Positions 32,511 to 45,349 of a DNA stretch of 64,000 nucleotides are shown here, one piece after another. The translations under genes were made by a program, and so were the position numbers. Below the pieces are notes generated by a model. It did no database searches. It was not told the DNA's origin and saw only the letters and a list, made by a program, of their open reading frames with translations. Source of the stretch: Aulostomus chinensis (Eukaryota > Chordata > Actinopteri > Syngnathiformes > Aulostomidae); the NCBI GenBank assembly GCA_037954235.1, contig JBBMOA010000022.1, forward strand, positions 1,203,501 to 1,267,500, given 5' to 3'. Every line of letters starts with the position of its first letter. Positions within the stretch are counted from its first letter, which is position 1.

Positions 32511-33605
32511 GATTAATTGAGATTTCCAAGTTTTGTCCTGATGTTAACGTCTTGCCTGGGAAGTACAGTTGCAAATTGGCTCCACAGCTAAAACGGGTAG
32601 GCTGACAGAAGTACAACAATGAACTAAAGTGAACTCAGGTGCAGCCCCTGACACCTGGCTGTGTGATACCTGAACCCTTGAGATATCCCACAGAAACACA
32701 CTTAACTAGTAGCTCAGGTGCTGGACGTTGTATCTGCTAATCTCATGAACAGCAGCTGCTGTCACATGACCCTTCAGAGTAAACACAGGTGACATTACTG
32801 ACAAGGCTAAAAATTGGATCAACCAAGTTTTTCCTCCTTGGATGGCGTCCTGCTCACCGCCGTTAGCATGCAGAATATTCCAATTTCCTTGAAAAGTAAA
32901 AGGACCTTTGATAAAACGAAGGATGGAACTTGTTGCATTCTCACCAGGACGTGAGGCTGTGGCCTGATTTCCTCCCAGAAACCTCTCCTCTCAGGCTCTT
33001 CTCAACCTGCATGTTTCAGTTCTGCCAGCTTGGAACCGAGCAGAACCTTTAACTCCCTTGTCATGACTGGTCTCACTGAATTTTTTTCTTTTTTTTGGAG
33101 CAGTTTTATTTATTCCTTCAGTGTCCTTGCGTCTGACAAAGGTGCTTTTAACCCGGATCTAATATTGTGACCATGTACCTGCACCTCCGCCTGTGAGCCA
33201 GTGGAACAGCGTTAAACCGTGAACCTGAGGACACAGCAGGAGGACACTTTTGAAAGGAAGGAAGCTGCAGACTGAACTCGTGACCTTTTAGCCAGGCGGT
33301 GGCCTTTCTTTGGCGAGGTTGTTTCAGGGGACCGCCTGGACACGACCAGCTCTGAGGGGACGCACTGCCAGAGAACTGATAGCATTTAGATTTGACAGAC
33401 AGAAGACTTCTCACTCTCAAACCAAACTGTAGGCCAGCTTCCCTAAAATGTCTCAAAATGTTGTTTATTAAAATATTTTGTGACGCAAACCCTTCGGTCC
33501 TGACCGGCTGCCCTCTAATGCAACCTGTCAGAGTCACATACCTGCGACGTCCTGGGAAAGACATCAGCCAACAACAGTTCATTAAGGGATTTTCTGACAT
33601 GATCG
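32511..33605. other. Unique stretch, no gene recognised
   Basis: A 150-codon minus-strand frame (33148-33600) was inspected and shows no family resemblance. No RNA gene seen. Confidence 0.5.
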
Positions 33606-33727
33606 CTTCCTATTGGACAACAAAAAGACCTCATCCATGCCTTGCTGACTTCCTGTTTGACTACAAAAAGACCTCATCCATGCCTTGCTGACTTCCTGTT
33701 TGACTACAAAAAGACCTCGTCCATGCG
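33606..33727. repeat. 43-bp tandem repeat, 2.8 copies
   Basis: Units start at CTTCCT, positions 33606, 33649 and 33692; each contains ACAAAAAGACCTCATCCATG. The third copy is partial and diverges after CATGC. The unit begins with the same CTTCCTGTT word used in the 33-bp arrays at 8.1 and 37.1 kb, but the rest is unrelated. Confidence 0.93.
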
Positions 33728-36700
33728 GAGTTGTGAATGAGCCATGCTGTTTATAGGTTCGGTGATGGGTGAAGGAAGCAGAGCTGCAGCCACGGCGGCC
33801 CCCCTAGTAGAGGCGCGTCAGCAGCATCTTAGCCGACGGGACACCACGGAAACACTTGAGCAAAGAGCATCCGAGGATCTTGGAATTACACTGTTCTGAA
33901 GGGAAAAGTTCATCCCCATGTCAATGGCTGTCCCAACGGCCCCCGACTGTTTCCTCTTACAATTCTGGGGGATTTGGGGATTTTTTGATTTTCATGTCGC
34001 GCTTCTGCTCTGCCACCATCTCTCTCCTCAGCTGTATTATAATGGGCAGATTTTATGGTTTTCAGTCTGACAATAGCAGCTCCTGAGGCAGCCGTGTCAC
34101 TGCCAGAGCTCAGTGTCAAAGAGCTGCCAGATAACACATGCGCGCTTCTAGTAATTAAAGTGTTTAACAAGAGCCCAAATATATAAAAGTAATGCACACT
34201 CTCACTAATAAGGCAGTTATACATGGGGGTTTGATCATCGAACGTGTATTCGTGATTCCGTGCCTCAATGATGCGACGTCACAAAGCCAAAGACAAAAGA
34301 GAGACAGCTGGACCTGTCAATCAAAACGGACTGTTGTGCCGTTAATGAGCATTTTCTTCACCGTTCGCTCCCCTCCCTTCACCTCCTTGGTTGTTTCTCT
34401 CCGTGTATTCACAGGAAGACTCGTCTTCCGTTCCCGTCAGTCTCCAGCAGTGGAACTACCGTCTCTCCCAAAGTCCGGCCACAGCAGAACATTTGTACTG
34501 TTGCTAGGAAATGCAAAGCCCCACGGACCACTCTGGCTGGCTGCAGGCTCACACCAATTCAATAGTGAAGCCCTAACAATGATGCTAAGTACCTCAGTGC
34601 TACTGCACTGTGTTCAAGGACACTCCAAAATCTGGGATGTAGACGTCAGCTACTTACCCACAACCTTCACTTCCTCACATTGGAATTCTAGCTTTTTCCT
34701 TTCAGTTTGTTGTTTTAATCAAGGAAGTGGCACCTGCTTGAAACTGTGAAACGTGTGTGAGAACGAAGACGTCAAGCAAAACGAGAGCAGAAGGACTGAA
34801 GCTGTCGAGGCTGAGGTGCAGTTCACCGGTGGTCACACTGCCATCAGTTCCATGTTTGAGAAACTTCATGGAAAACTCTTAAAGCTCCCGGGATTTTGGG
34901 AAAATGATTTCACCCTTGCTAAAGGATGATTTTTCTATTTTTGAAAACGAGTAAAGGGACAGAAAAAGAGATGGGAACTCTTTTTTCTTTGGACTAAACT
35001 TAAAGTCAATCATTAAGTCACGTGACTGACCAGCTGTTTCCACTGCCACCATCTCCCCTTTTCTACCTGAACCTTCATTGTAAAAAGACCAAAAACAAAC
35101 TGTTTATAATTCTAATGTGCCAAATTTAATTAGAAAACAAATTAAAAATGTATTCAAGCGAGTGAAAATAGGGAAGATCCCCTGTGGGACTGTCACTCTA
35201 TCCTGGTTAGAGCGCTCAGGCGACGTGGCGGCAGCTTCTAGGAAGTAGTTGTGTTGAACTTGAAACAAAGACCTGTTCAAACCCAGCAGGGGGGGGGTGT
35301 TGGACGCTGGCCCGGCTAGGAGGTGGGTCCCTTCGCCTGGGAGTGTTTGGCTGAGTGAGACAGCTGCAGGTTGGGGCGGCGACTACAGAGCTGAGCCCTC
35401 AGCTGTTACGGGAGAGCTTAACCCCGCCCCTCCGTCCCAACCAACAACAATCGTTAATCGCCGATGTTTCACTGCAGACATCATCGTATGGCCCAACCCC
35501 AGTTGGTCAAGTCGTCATTGGCTGGAAAAAGACTCGTGAACTCTGTAACTGGTTGACGTGGAGACTTTTTGCTGAGGATGACTACATTCGTTTAAAAGGC
35601 CGTCTCTCTTTGGCTTTTATGACATCACACGTGCAACAGGATGAGATGAAAGCTCTTCCATTGTTTTCATCAGAACTGAGGTTCTACAGTTCCGTAAGCT
35701 GTACAAGTTCACTTGTCGAGGCTCCAAGACCCTAAGAGCCAACTTGCATCAGTCACCAGGATCCTCAATGTGAGGCTAAAAGCACACGGTGTCCAAGTCT
35801 AGGGGTCCATTCAGCCAGACAGCTGAAGTCCCCCACACACCGGTTCAGTGGCCCAACAGATAAAACAAGCGTAATGTTTCAGGAGTGTCACCAACACACA
35901 CACACGCAGCAGATGAAAGCAGTGTGAAGTGATGAAGCAGCGTCTGCTGGCTCTATTGTGTGGAAGCTGAGGTCACTTCAGTGTTACCTGAGGGAACCTG
36001 ACATTTAAATGGGCTTCCTTGTTATCGCTCGCCTTCCCGCTCTCTTGCCTTTTGTTCTCAGTCTCAACCTCGTCCTTGTCCTCCATTACCAGAATCTATG
36101 ATTTGAGTTTTATAGAGTTTTCTTCCCTATATCCTTCATCCACTTTTCCATCAGCCCATCTTCCTTCTCTCAGGCCTTTTCTGTGCAAAGAAGCTACAGA
36201 TCGACGATGAGCACCCAGCAGCCTGCCAGAGCTCCCAGATAATGAAAGAGGCCGTGGCTCAATGGTAACAGGCAAAAATAGACAAACTCTTCCTCCACCT
36301 GATCGCTCCTTTAAATGAAGGTGAGGCAACATGCAATCACAGTTAAATCATATTTAAACTTGAGAAGCGCTGTGGAGGTTTCAGTAATGCTTCATTAAAA
36401 TGCAAATAGAGACATCAAAGTGCAGGAAGAATTATTTTCATTCTCAGATCACATAACTGCTCCACATAATCGACAACGAGAAATAAAACTGAATTAAGAC
36501 CAGGTAGACTTCTACCTGCAATATAACAGAGTGTGAGTGGCTTCAAAACTTGAAGTAAAAACCATCTTTTTTGATCATGACTGTTACTGAATTTATTGTT
36601 CACCCAGATAAAGTTTAATTATTAGTTAGTTAATAGAGGAACAAGCTGAGCGCACACACTCTCAACGCGGAGCAGCAAAGGCGCGAGTCGTTACACCTGT

Positions 36701-36849
36701 AAATAAGCTCTCCTCCTAAAATGTCTGATTCCCTCAAGTCGGGCCGCTGACCTGAAATCAGCTGCAGACACTAGTAGGTTCGGTTCTACATCAGATGAAG
36801 CTTAATGGTGGTGGCCTTGAAGTCATGTGACCCTGGTGTAGCTCCTTCA
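33728..36849. other. Unique stretch, no gene recognised
   Basis: About 3.1 kb. A 185-codon frame (34192-34749) lacks any recognisable domain. The segment at about 34035-34200 is AT-rich, repeat-free and looks evenly mixed in base composition, but nothing identifies it. Confidence 0.5.
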
Positions 36850-37364
36850 TAGGCTACCGTTAGCTTAGCACTGCTAACGTAGCATCCAGGCTTCCAGCAT
36901 CATCAGAGGGTTCATTAGTGAAGATGATCTTGATGAACTGAACCTGGAAGATCATCAACTTTTGTTCACCAGAGCTGATTTACTGGTTCAATCACCACAA
37001 TCACATGGAGCGATCCTATTGGCTGCTGGGGGAGGGACTAGGAGATGACCACTTCCTGTTGGGGGAGGAACCAGGAGATGACCACTTCCTGTTGGTGGAG
37101 GAACCAGGAGATGGCCACTTCCTGTTGGGGGAGGAACCAGGACATGACCACTTCCTGTTGCTGGAGGAACCAGGAGATGGCCACTTCCTGTTGGGGGAGG
37201 AACCAGGACATGACCACTTCCTGTTGCTGGAGGAACCAGGAGATGACCACTTCCTGTTGGTGGAGGAACCATGAGATGGTCACTTCCTGTTGGGGGAGGA
37301 ACCAGGTGATGACCACTTCCTGTTGCTGGAGGAACCAGGAGATGACCACTTCCTGTTGGACTAT
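36850..37364 (+). repeat. Dispersed repeat copy B with internal 33-bp array
   Basis: Leader 36850-37030 is almost identical to the leader of copy A (7858-8035), and the array uses the same 33-bp unit. The homology begins at AGGCTAC and ends at GTTGGACT. High similarity over about 180 bp, at a distance of 29 kb in the same orientation, indicates a recent duplication or an active repeat family. No terminal repeats were identified. Confidence 0.87.
37036..37353. repeat. 33-bp minisatellite B (10 copies of ACTTCCTG)
   Basis: Ten 33-bp units with CACTTCCTGTTG as the constant core, two more than copy A. Units alternate GGGGGAGGAACCAGGACATG and GCTGGAGGAACCAGGAGATG types, giving a 66-bp dimer in the centre. 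Each unit contains an ETS-like motif on the minus strand (CAGGAAGTG). One unit varies to GGTCACTTCC. The periodic open frames are artefacts. Confidence 0.93.
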
Positions 37365-38624
37365 AAAAATGCTTCACCCCTGACACGTTCACTTCTTGTT
37401 AATAATAAATGAGGGAATACACAAAAACAAACCTGCCCTGAACGTTGCAGCACATCTCTACCACCAGGGCCACGAGCCAGCGGACCCAGCACAGTCTTTG
37501 TTGTTCTTCAGTACACCAGTAAATCCAATTCAATCAAAAAACCGAGTGAACCCGTGTCTCCTGGGCCCCTGGGGTCTGAGACCAGTGTTACAAGGAATTG
37601 CAAGTTACATTAAATTGTTGCCAAGGAAGAAGTACGACCTATCAGACAGTTTGGTGTTTGCTGACCTTCATCCTTCATTTGACCACGAATGTTTAACATC
37701 TTAGAAAAAGAAGACAGAAGTCCAAGCAGCAGCCATGCACGCATGACGGAGCCTCTAAATGTGAACATGAAAGCAGAGCTGCCAGTAATCTCTTTCCTAA
37801 AGAAAGATGTCAGTGCAAAGCTTTAATGAGAACAGCTGGATCCGACGCTTCCTGCAGTGTCAAACGTGTCATCAAACGTCCCAGCATGTTATCACACTCG
37901 ATTCACTTTGGATCTTTTCTCAGCAGCATGATCAAAGCCACGCTCCCTATTCAGCACCAGCTTATCTAACACTGCTGCACACACAAAGAAGAACTGTACA
38001 CCTCTAATTAAAAAAAGCCTCGGGCCGCATAATTCAACACGTGTCCTACAAAACAGCGGTGATGGCGGTGGTTTCACTGGGACGGTTGGATGGTTTCCAG
38101 TTGCAGGCATTCAGCACATCTCAGGAGAAAAAAGCTTTGACTACAAACTAAAACTGAGTGATGATCTATCACCTGCTGACGGACAGAGAATCTGTTCACT
38201 CTCTTATGAAAGGGATCACTTTGAGTTGGTCTCTGTTGGTTCACGTCCCTCAACTGGAAATGCATTTAGAGGCTGAATGACAAAAAACACAAACAAAAAC
38301 CAGGCGAGTGCAATTCCAACAGTTCAGCGTGTTTATGAAGAACGCATGCTGACATTTTCTGTAAGTTCAAACCAGGTAAACAAATTATTTTGCCGGAAGA
38401 GGAAGCGTTGATGCGTACAGGCGTGTTTATAGTTGCTTTTACAGCGACGCACGTTTCCTATTTTTCTTTTCCTGTACATTTCTATATGTCTGCTGTCATC
38501 ACATTATTGTCTTACACGCTGTTGTTATAGCCTCCATATTTTTACTTGATGTACTTCTGTTTTTCCATCATTACTATTTCTCTGTGCCTGTATTTCTATT
38601 TCTCTTCTTGAATGGCGGCAAATG
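37365..38624. other. Unique stretch, no gene recognised
   Basis: No coding or RNA feature was supported. Confidence 0.5.
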
Positions 38625-38676
38625 CAATATGAGCTATTCTCTTCTGGGATCAATCAAATATTTCTGATTCTGAAAA
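38625..38676 (+). mobile_element. Probable retroposon 3' tail
   Basis: TCTTCTGGGATCAATCAAAT followed by ATTTCTGATTCTGA resembles the common fish retroposon end GGGATCAATAAAG plus a short tandem tail. It is short, and the body upstream was not recognised. Confidence 0.4.
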
Positions 38677-39124
38677 TGAAAAATAGGCTGCAGGACAAAA
38701 TCAAACATTTGCTTGTTTCAGTTTCAACCTTCAACCTTTGAAGGTTTCCAATTTTGTCCTCCAGTATAACAACGGATCTGAGAGCAATCAATCCCATCTG
38801 AGGTTACACATGTCAATCATGTGTTCATATCAACTGGTGCGTTCCAGCTGGAAGAAACCAAGTCTCTGGAACAGAGGGGGGAGGTACAGTCAATATGAAC
38901 ACAGGAGTGACTTTCCTTTCCCTGCAGCTCTTAGTGTCTGACTGTCCTTGAGTGGGATGTGAGAAAAAAACGTGTAAAAGTCCAGCATATTTATGTCTCA
39001 GAGGGACAGTAAAAAGGCAATTAAACCACATGTGGAAACAATAACGCTGTGGCCGTATGTCCACACGTACCGCTGTGTCCTTGAGCAAGACTGGTGTGGA
39101 CAAACCTGAGCGTCCAGTCAATGT
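38677..39124. other. Unique stretch, no gene
   Basis: Nothing recognisable apart from ordinary sequence. Confidence 0.5.
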
Positions 39125-39450
39125 ATGTCGCCGTACAGACTTTACACGCACGTGTGTTTACAGAGCGTATGTGTGTTTAGAGTATGTATACATGTCAGTA
39201 TGTATATGTTTGTATGTACCGAATGTTCACATGCACATATGTGCAGTATGTTTACGTGTGTGCAGTTTGTAAAGTATGCTATATATACAGTATGTATACA
39301 GAATGTTTACATGTATATTTGTGTGCGGTACGTGTGTGCAGTATTTATGTGTACAACATGTTTGTGTGTTTATAGTATGTTTGCATGTCAGTATGTATAT
39401 GTTTGTATGTACCGAATGTCCACATGTACAGAATGTTTGTGTGTGTACAA
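39125..39450. repeat. Degenerate TG/TA-rich alternating tract, left part
   Basis: Built from GTATGTATATG, TGTTTGTATGTACC, GTGTGCAG and ACATGTA words. The 20-base word CATGTCAGTATGTATATGTT recurs 193 bp apart (39191 and 39384) and similarity extends to ACCGAATGT, showing tandem duplication. A 243-codon Cys/Val/Tyr-rich frame (39125-39856) reads through this tract and the SINE and is an artefact. Confidence 0.85.
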
Positions 39451-39623
39451 TTTTTTTTTTGTGTGTGGCAAAGACAGCTTTATTTACCAGCAGACAGGAA
39501 ACAAGGGAGAAAGAGGGGGCGTGACACGCGGCAAAGGACCTCCAGCCAGGATTCGAACCGGGGCCGGCTGCATATATGACACACGGACTCTCATACTAAC
39601 CACTCGACCCCTGAGCGAGCCAA
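39451..39623 (-). mobile_element. tRNA-derived SINE with perfect B box, inserted in TG-rich tract
   Basis: On the minus strand the element begins GGCTCGCTCAGGGGTCGAGT with an A-box-like start and has a perfect B box GGTTCGAATCC (plus positions 39549-39559). It continues with GGAGGTCCTTTGCCGCGTG, a TTTCTCCC/TTTCCTGTC body and an AATAAAG near its 3' end (about 39474-39483), then a 10-A tail (T run at 39451-39460 on the plus strand). Direct repeats GTGTGTACAA (39441-39450) and GTGGGTACAA (39624-39633), one mismatch, fit a target-site duplication. This is a well-known teleost SINE layout. A functional tRNA gene is ruled out because the sequence outside the boxes does not fold as a tRNA by eye and continues into the SINE body. 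Confidence 0.87.
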
Positions 39624-39633
39624 GTGGGTACAA

Positions 39634-39770
39634 AATATGTACATGTACATGTACATGTACATTGTGTTTGCATGTGTGTATTCAGTTTGTACGTACTGGA
39701 TATTTACACGTACATGTGAGTATGTTTCCGTGCGTACGGCACGTCTCCATCTGTGTGTTTGTGTATGGAT
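39634..39770. repeat. Degenerate TG/TA-rich tract, right part, with ACATGT repeats
   Basis: Continuation of the tract interrupted by the SINE. It starts with tandem palindromic ACATGT words (about 39637-39662), then TGTGTTTGCATGTGTG and similar. Confidence 0.8.
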
Positions 39771-42700
39771 GCGCTCCTCCTGCTGCTGTGAGGTCACTGT
39801 CACAGAAACGCCCACTCGGCCCTGTTCTCCTCCTACACCTGCTTTATCGCTACTAATGGTAAAAAATGCGTTTTTACATTTTTAGCTGTTGCAACGTCTC
39901 CCTCAGATACATCAAGATGAACGGCAGCATTTCATGACTCTTTCCATGAATCCTTACACTTTAAACCACTGCTTCACGTCTCAGGGGGAAACCCAATTCC
40001 TAATTACGCCGCTCGCAGCTGCACAAAGACGGAACAACACCTCGGGTTTGGGTTGTCGCAGTGCAAAGAAAGACAACACCTCAGCTGGCTGCTTTAATTC
40101 CTTTTCATGTCTTTTCTCTTTCCCTCTTGCGGCGCTTCGACCTTGAGCTCCTCCGAGTGAAGAAATAACAGCGGCACAGAGGTCTTTTGTCATGTTACAA
40201 CCGCAGCTGTCAACCCTTCAGCCCGCTGCAGGAAGCCTGTTTCCTTCAGCTCTTCCTCCTGACATGGACGCGTAACGCACACTGGCGGCGTGATTAAGAC
40301 AAGTGTCAGTGACGTGCTGGAATGTTGTGTTTGATGTCGCCTCTGTTCACTTCGAGGAGACTGACGTTTTTTTCCCTGCTGTTCCATTTCATTAACCTTT
40401 ATTGTCTGTTTATAGGTGCGCTGCACCAATGCAGGTAAAGGCTCCCAAATTCCATTCAGGCGACTTGCAATCATGTGATTAGTCTCATAACCTGTGACGT
40501 TCACTAAAAGCATCAGGCCTCGTTCTCTACTCAAGCTTCATTTGAGTGATTTTGAGCTGAAAATTTGACAGCGGGATATTTTTAAACTGAAAAACAAAAA
40601 TCCTGCACACAGTTGTTCACTGATGAATCACCAGGAAGTAACGTGGATGTGACGAGAGCTGCTCAGACTCACAAACGGCTGATCTGCACCTGCATACTGT
40701 CCATGAAGGTAAACGCCGATATTCCTCATGTGCTGATTTGGTGCTGGAGTGGAGCCTGCAACCACAGATGTGGAACGGAGGTTTGCTGCCTTGCTTCCTG
40801 GCTCCTCTAAAGACCTGAATGAAGTATCACTTTCTTTTGACAAGACCTTCAAGGTAGTGCTGGGCCTCATTCACCAACAGTTCACTCTTACTTTTCTCTC
40901 AACTTTGTCGCTGCTAGCATGCAGGCCACTCGCCTGTGACTCACGGTCTGTTGCTTGCACTGGTGAATCATTTCAAATTTGCTGCGAGTCTCTGCAGTGG
41001 TTAAATGTGAGATAGCATAATCTGTTCTGACTGTATCAATCTCAGGTCTCAGATCAGCTCTGGGCGCTCAGATACTGCGTCGCTCAGCTTGTCCTTCAAT
41101 TTCTGACTTCAATTAATGAAAGAACTGTGTTTCAGTGACAAACATCCAGCCATGGCAGGACTTCAGGGACTTTGGGAGAAGCCTAAATGTTGACAGGCGC
41201 TCACAACACGTGGATTCTCCTTCCGCCACGTGAATGGCGCCGCCCAGCTTCATTTTGGGCTGTTTGTGTTGATCACATTCCTTGCATTTGGTCCGAGCCA
41301 TGCAGCGAAATCATGCATCATTTGTTTCTAATTTGAGTTCCCTGATCAATTTAACAGACTTGTGGTCTAAACCTGCATCTTCTGGGAGCAGTTTCAAAGA
41401 CATGTCAGTAGACAGGCAACAGAGCGTGTTTCTGGTGGTCCCTCAGGCCTCTCACTGGTGCTAACTCCCTCCTGAGCTGACCCGAAGCACTTCTGAATGC
41501 AGCCACAGACTCCTAGAGAGCCTGTGCCATAGCTATCAAGACCATGTAGTCCCCCTCAATCGAAATAATCCATTAAGACATCTGCTTTGCTAGTTTGGAT
41601 GTCTTTTTTGTGGTCATATTTTGAATCACTGAGTATTTCCTTTGGTTGGAACTAACCTTGTGTGAGGAACGTGCTACTGTGAACGTGAGCCACAGGAACC
41701 TTTAGCTAAGTCGAAGACAGAAGCACGTAGCTCACTGCTGGAGAGGCCTTCCCTGTAGCCCAGTGGGAAACGTTCCTGAACAGCATGTAAGCTCCATCAA
41801 CATGCTCTCAGCAGAGCTCCTAAATGTGCCATGCATGTGAAATGAAGCTTTTGTGGCAACAGAATCCCAACAAAGGCTCATTAAAGTCTCCTCATTGTAG
41901 TTTCCACATTATAATTATCCTCATTGTGCTTTTATTTATTCAGCACCATTCTGAGTGACAGCAGCTCACACACAGCCTCAATGATCTTGTCCCTTGTTGA
42001 CAGTAAATGATGTTTTCAGCCTCCAGCAGCAAACAGGAAGAAGCAGGGACTGAAGCTGCAGTTGGACCTGCTCGTGTGACGCATCCCTGAGTGGCTCAGC
42101 TACGGCAGGTTGTTACCAACCGTTGGCCGACTATCATCAACCCGAAATCTCCCATTTACAGAATCAATTCCTCACACTTGGGTGTCTGCAGATTCATCGA
42201 TCTCCACATCTCATGGATGAGCCGCTCTCTAGTGTGCGGCATGAAAGCTGAAGGCTGCCACGCTCTTGTACGCATTGATTGGGCACGAGCCGGTGTTACA
42301 TGATTACAAGGGTCCAACACTTGAAGGTGAGCGCCACAAAATGAACAGTAATTCCCTGCATCCAGCAGGCTTCCAACAACAGCAACAGTCCTCAAGGTCT
42401 CGTGATGAAGCTGACAGACGGAGCGGGGCTGAGAGGGAATAAAGGAGGCTGACATGTCTGGTTTGGAGATGCCACTAAATCCTCGCCCTGAGGATTGTTC
42501 TAAAATGAAAGCTGGCAACTCATCCACTTTAACTGTATTTTCCTCTCAGTCGCAGGAGACGAGAGCACTGGTAAAATCAGCTCCAAGGCCAGAGGAGATG
42601 GACAGGCAGCTTCACTGTCCATTACACAAGAACAATTTACTGTCAACTGGAGAAAAAAACAACCCCTGCTTGTCCTGAGTCTGTCCTGAGCTTGTCCACC

Positions 42701-44350
42701 ACCACCCTCACAACAATAGCCCCACTGGATTAATCATATTAGGATGTCACAGACTTTCATATCAACATTTAATCTAATTCAGTTTTTAATTTAGTTTCTT
42801 TTTGTGCTGATCAAAGATCACATTTATTTTCTTTCTTGAACTGAGTCACATTGGGTTCAGCTTATCATTTTGTTAGCTAATGATGCTAACGGAAGACACA
42901 ACCCTCCTCGTCTCTGGACGCCTCACTGCCTGAGGACATTTTCAGAGGCTTTGTTGCTGTTGGTGGGTGGAAGCCCTTGGAGATGTTTGGACTGCAGAAC
43001 CAACCTGGTCTTTAGGGCTGCACTTCAGTGACAGCAGCAGTGGTGCACCCGTAAACTCAGCCTCACCAGCAGGTGGATGGCCCGCCCTCAGTCACAGGGG
43101 AAGAATCCCTTGATGTTTGCGGGAAAACATGTGAACTAAGACCAACTGATATTGCTCAGTACGTCCAACCTGAAAACACTTTGTCCTTTGGCGTTGGCGT
43201 TGGGGTTGATCAACACAGGCTCAGTTCAAAACCCCCGAGGCCGACTCGATTCAGATCCAATAAACGGATCATCACATTTACTTGTATGAAAGAGTAGAAC
43301 TTTCATACGTGTGTAATTTGATGGGTTTACATGAAGGTAACTGATCCAGCACCAGCGGTTCTGTCACGATCTTTAACACAATAACCATCCTTTGACCTTC
43401 TCCTAGTGGATGGCGTCCTGCTTCTATCCTCGCCAGCTTTAAATATTCATGCTCATGGAGAGCCATGGCTGCTTGGAGCCTAAAATTGTTGAGGAGGTGA
43501 GTCTATGAATCTGACTTCAGGGACTTCACGTACACCATCCACTTTTTTCATTATCTCAGCATTGCTTGGAGGAGGATGGGGTCAGCCGGGGTCAGGTGAG
43601 GAGGCCGAGGAAGCGAGTGGTGAGTTGAAATTAATGCAAATTATTTAGGACACATATGCAGATCTGCCCTCAGCTGATGCGTACAGTATGACAGCTGCAG
43701 GAGTCACATGGCCAGTCAGAGCAGGAGGGAGACGTCCTGACTTACACATTGTCATCGACGCCCACCTCCCCTCTTGTTTTGTTTGCTGCACAACTGATCC
43801 AAACACTCGGTTACAACTTTTCTTTCTGGGCTAATTTTCTTTCACCCAGGAAGCAACACACAATTAGTTTGGGGATGATGATTTGATCGCAGCTTCCCGT
43901 GACCCCTGACGATATCTAATCAATTATGAGATGTTTTCTTTTTTCTTTAATTAATTAAAAGGAGATCAAAGAGTCAAGATAGAAGCTGGTGCTGCCTCAG
44001 AATGATTCCAGCAGTTTAAATGAAGATGAAACATTCACTTTCATACAGACGCTCTTATCATCGTCTCATGGAATTCACTTGTACACTATCAGGCGTGCTC
44101 TTCTGCAACCACGCAGCTTTATGTTTATTAATGATATGCCAATATGGAGGACATCAAAGCATCGTCCAGTACTGGGGGAAAAATACAAACATCCCTGAGG
44201 TGTTCTTCCAGCTTCTCTGAATTAGACCCAGAACGCTCCAGAAGAACCAGCGGTGACTCCAAGTGTCCTTCAAACCCGAAGTGGATACAGAGAAAAGACA
44301 GTTAATATTTGAACCGACACCAGTACCCAACGGTGCCGATTTTTGTTACC
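39771..44350. other. Unique stretch, no gene recognised
   Basis: About 4.6 kb without a supportable gene. Frames up to 123 codons were read and show no domain. The segment at about 43830-43975 is AT-rich with several TAAT/ATTA cores (CACAATTAG, TTAATTAATTAA) and could be regulatory, with low certainty. Confidence 0.5.
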
Positions 44351-44735
44351 ATCCCTCGTCCATCCCTCATCCATCCCTTCTTCCCTCCCTCCATCCCTCC
44401 ATGTTCCCCCTCTTCTCCTGTTGAGGGTGGTGGGGGTGGAGCCTATCCCAGCAGCCTTCCCCCTGGACAGGTCACCAGTCCATGGCAGGGCCAACACATA
44501 GAGACAGACAACCATTGGCTCTCCCAGCCATGCCTACGGTCAATTTAGAGTCTGGATTAACCTGGTCCCTCTTGATGTCTTTGGACTGTGGAGGAAGCTG
44601 GAGCACCAGAGAGAACCCAGCAGGAACAGGGAGAACATGGAGACTCACACAGAAAGACCCCGTGCTGCAGCCGGGGCTCCACCCACAACCTTCTTGATGG
44701 GGGGCAAAGGTGAGGACCTCTGCACCACCGGGCCG
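44351..44735 (-). mobile_element. tRNA-derived SINE-like element, copy 3 (subfamily of copy 1)
   Basis: It shares with copy 1 the diagnostic words GGTGGTGGGGGTGGAGCC, CAGCAGCCTTCCCCCTGG and GGGGCTCCACCCACAACC, all absent from copy 2, and differs from copy 1 by only a few scattered substitutions in the body (for example CCATGCC for CCACGCC). The CCATCC-type tail (44351-44402) is irregular (CCATCCCTCGTCCATCCCTC). The B-box region is altered as in copy 1. No clear target-site duplication was seen, so the ends are approximate. Confidence 0.8.
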
Positions 44736-45317
44736 CTCCTATTGAAAATTCCAATGGTAAAAATCTGTTCCAAAGTTCAACCACTAACAATACATCAACA
44801 ATTCAGGCACATCTGAACTCAACATTGCTGTGTCCGTTTGTGTTGTGTCACCTGGGAAGATCTAAACAAAGATAATTTTGGACATGAACTGCGTGTATTT
44901 TCCTGATGGAGTGTCCGAATCTGCCAACTGTTGAACACGTTTGGACGTTTGATCTTGACGATGATACAAAGCACACAGAAACACCACACGAGGGTCACTC
45001 CAAGCTGCTGTTCAACCAGAACAACATCAGTAACGCCAGCTTTAGCTCTGCCTTCCATCACAATACAGCTTGGACTATTGTCAAACACATCCCTGGATCC
45101 TTGGAAGCGTGAATTAAAACCTGGATATTTGGCCTCTACATCAAATGACTTGCCTTTGCTCTTCTGTTCACGATGCAGCTTAGATGACGTGAAGAGAGTC
45201 AGCTCTTAGGTAGAACCAGCCGTATGTTGCATCAAGTCTAACAGAAACTCAAGTGACATAAAAACATGAGAAGTCCTGTCTTTCCAGAGGCGGACATGTT
45301 GCTTAAATCAAGGATGT

Positions 45318-45349
<32 letters not shown>

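Noticed and set aside
34192..34749. 185-codon open frame
   Set aside because: No recognisable motif, no promoter or splice context; length is within chance for 64 kb of this composition.
39549..39559. Functional tRNA gene suggested by a perfect B box
   Set aside because: The sequence continues into a SINE body with an AATAAA tail and flanking target-site duplications.
39125..39856. 243-codon Cys/Val/Tyr-rich open frame
   Set aside because: It reads through a TG/TA-rich tract and straight across a SINE inserted in the opposite orientation.
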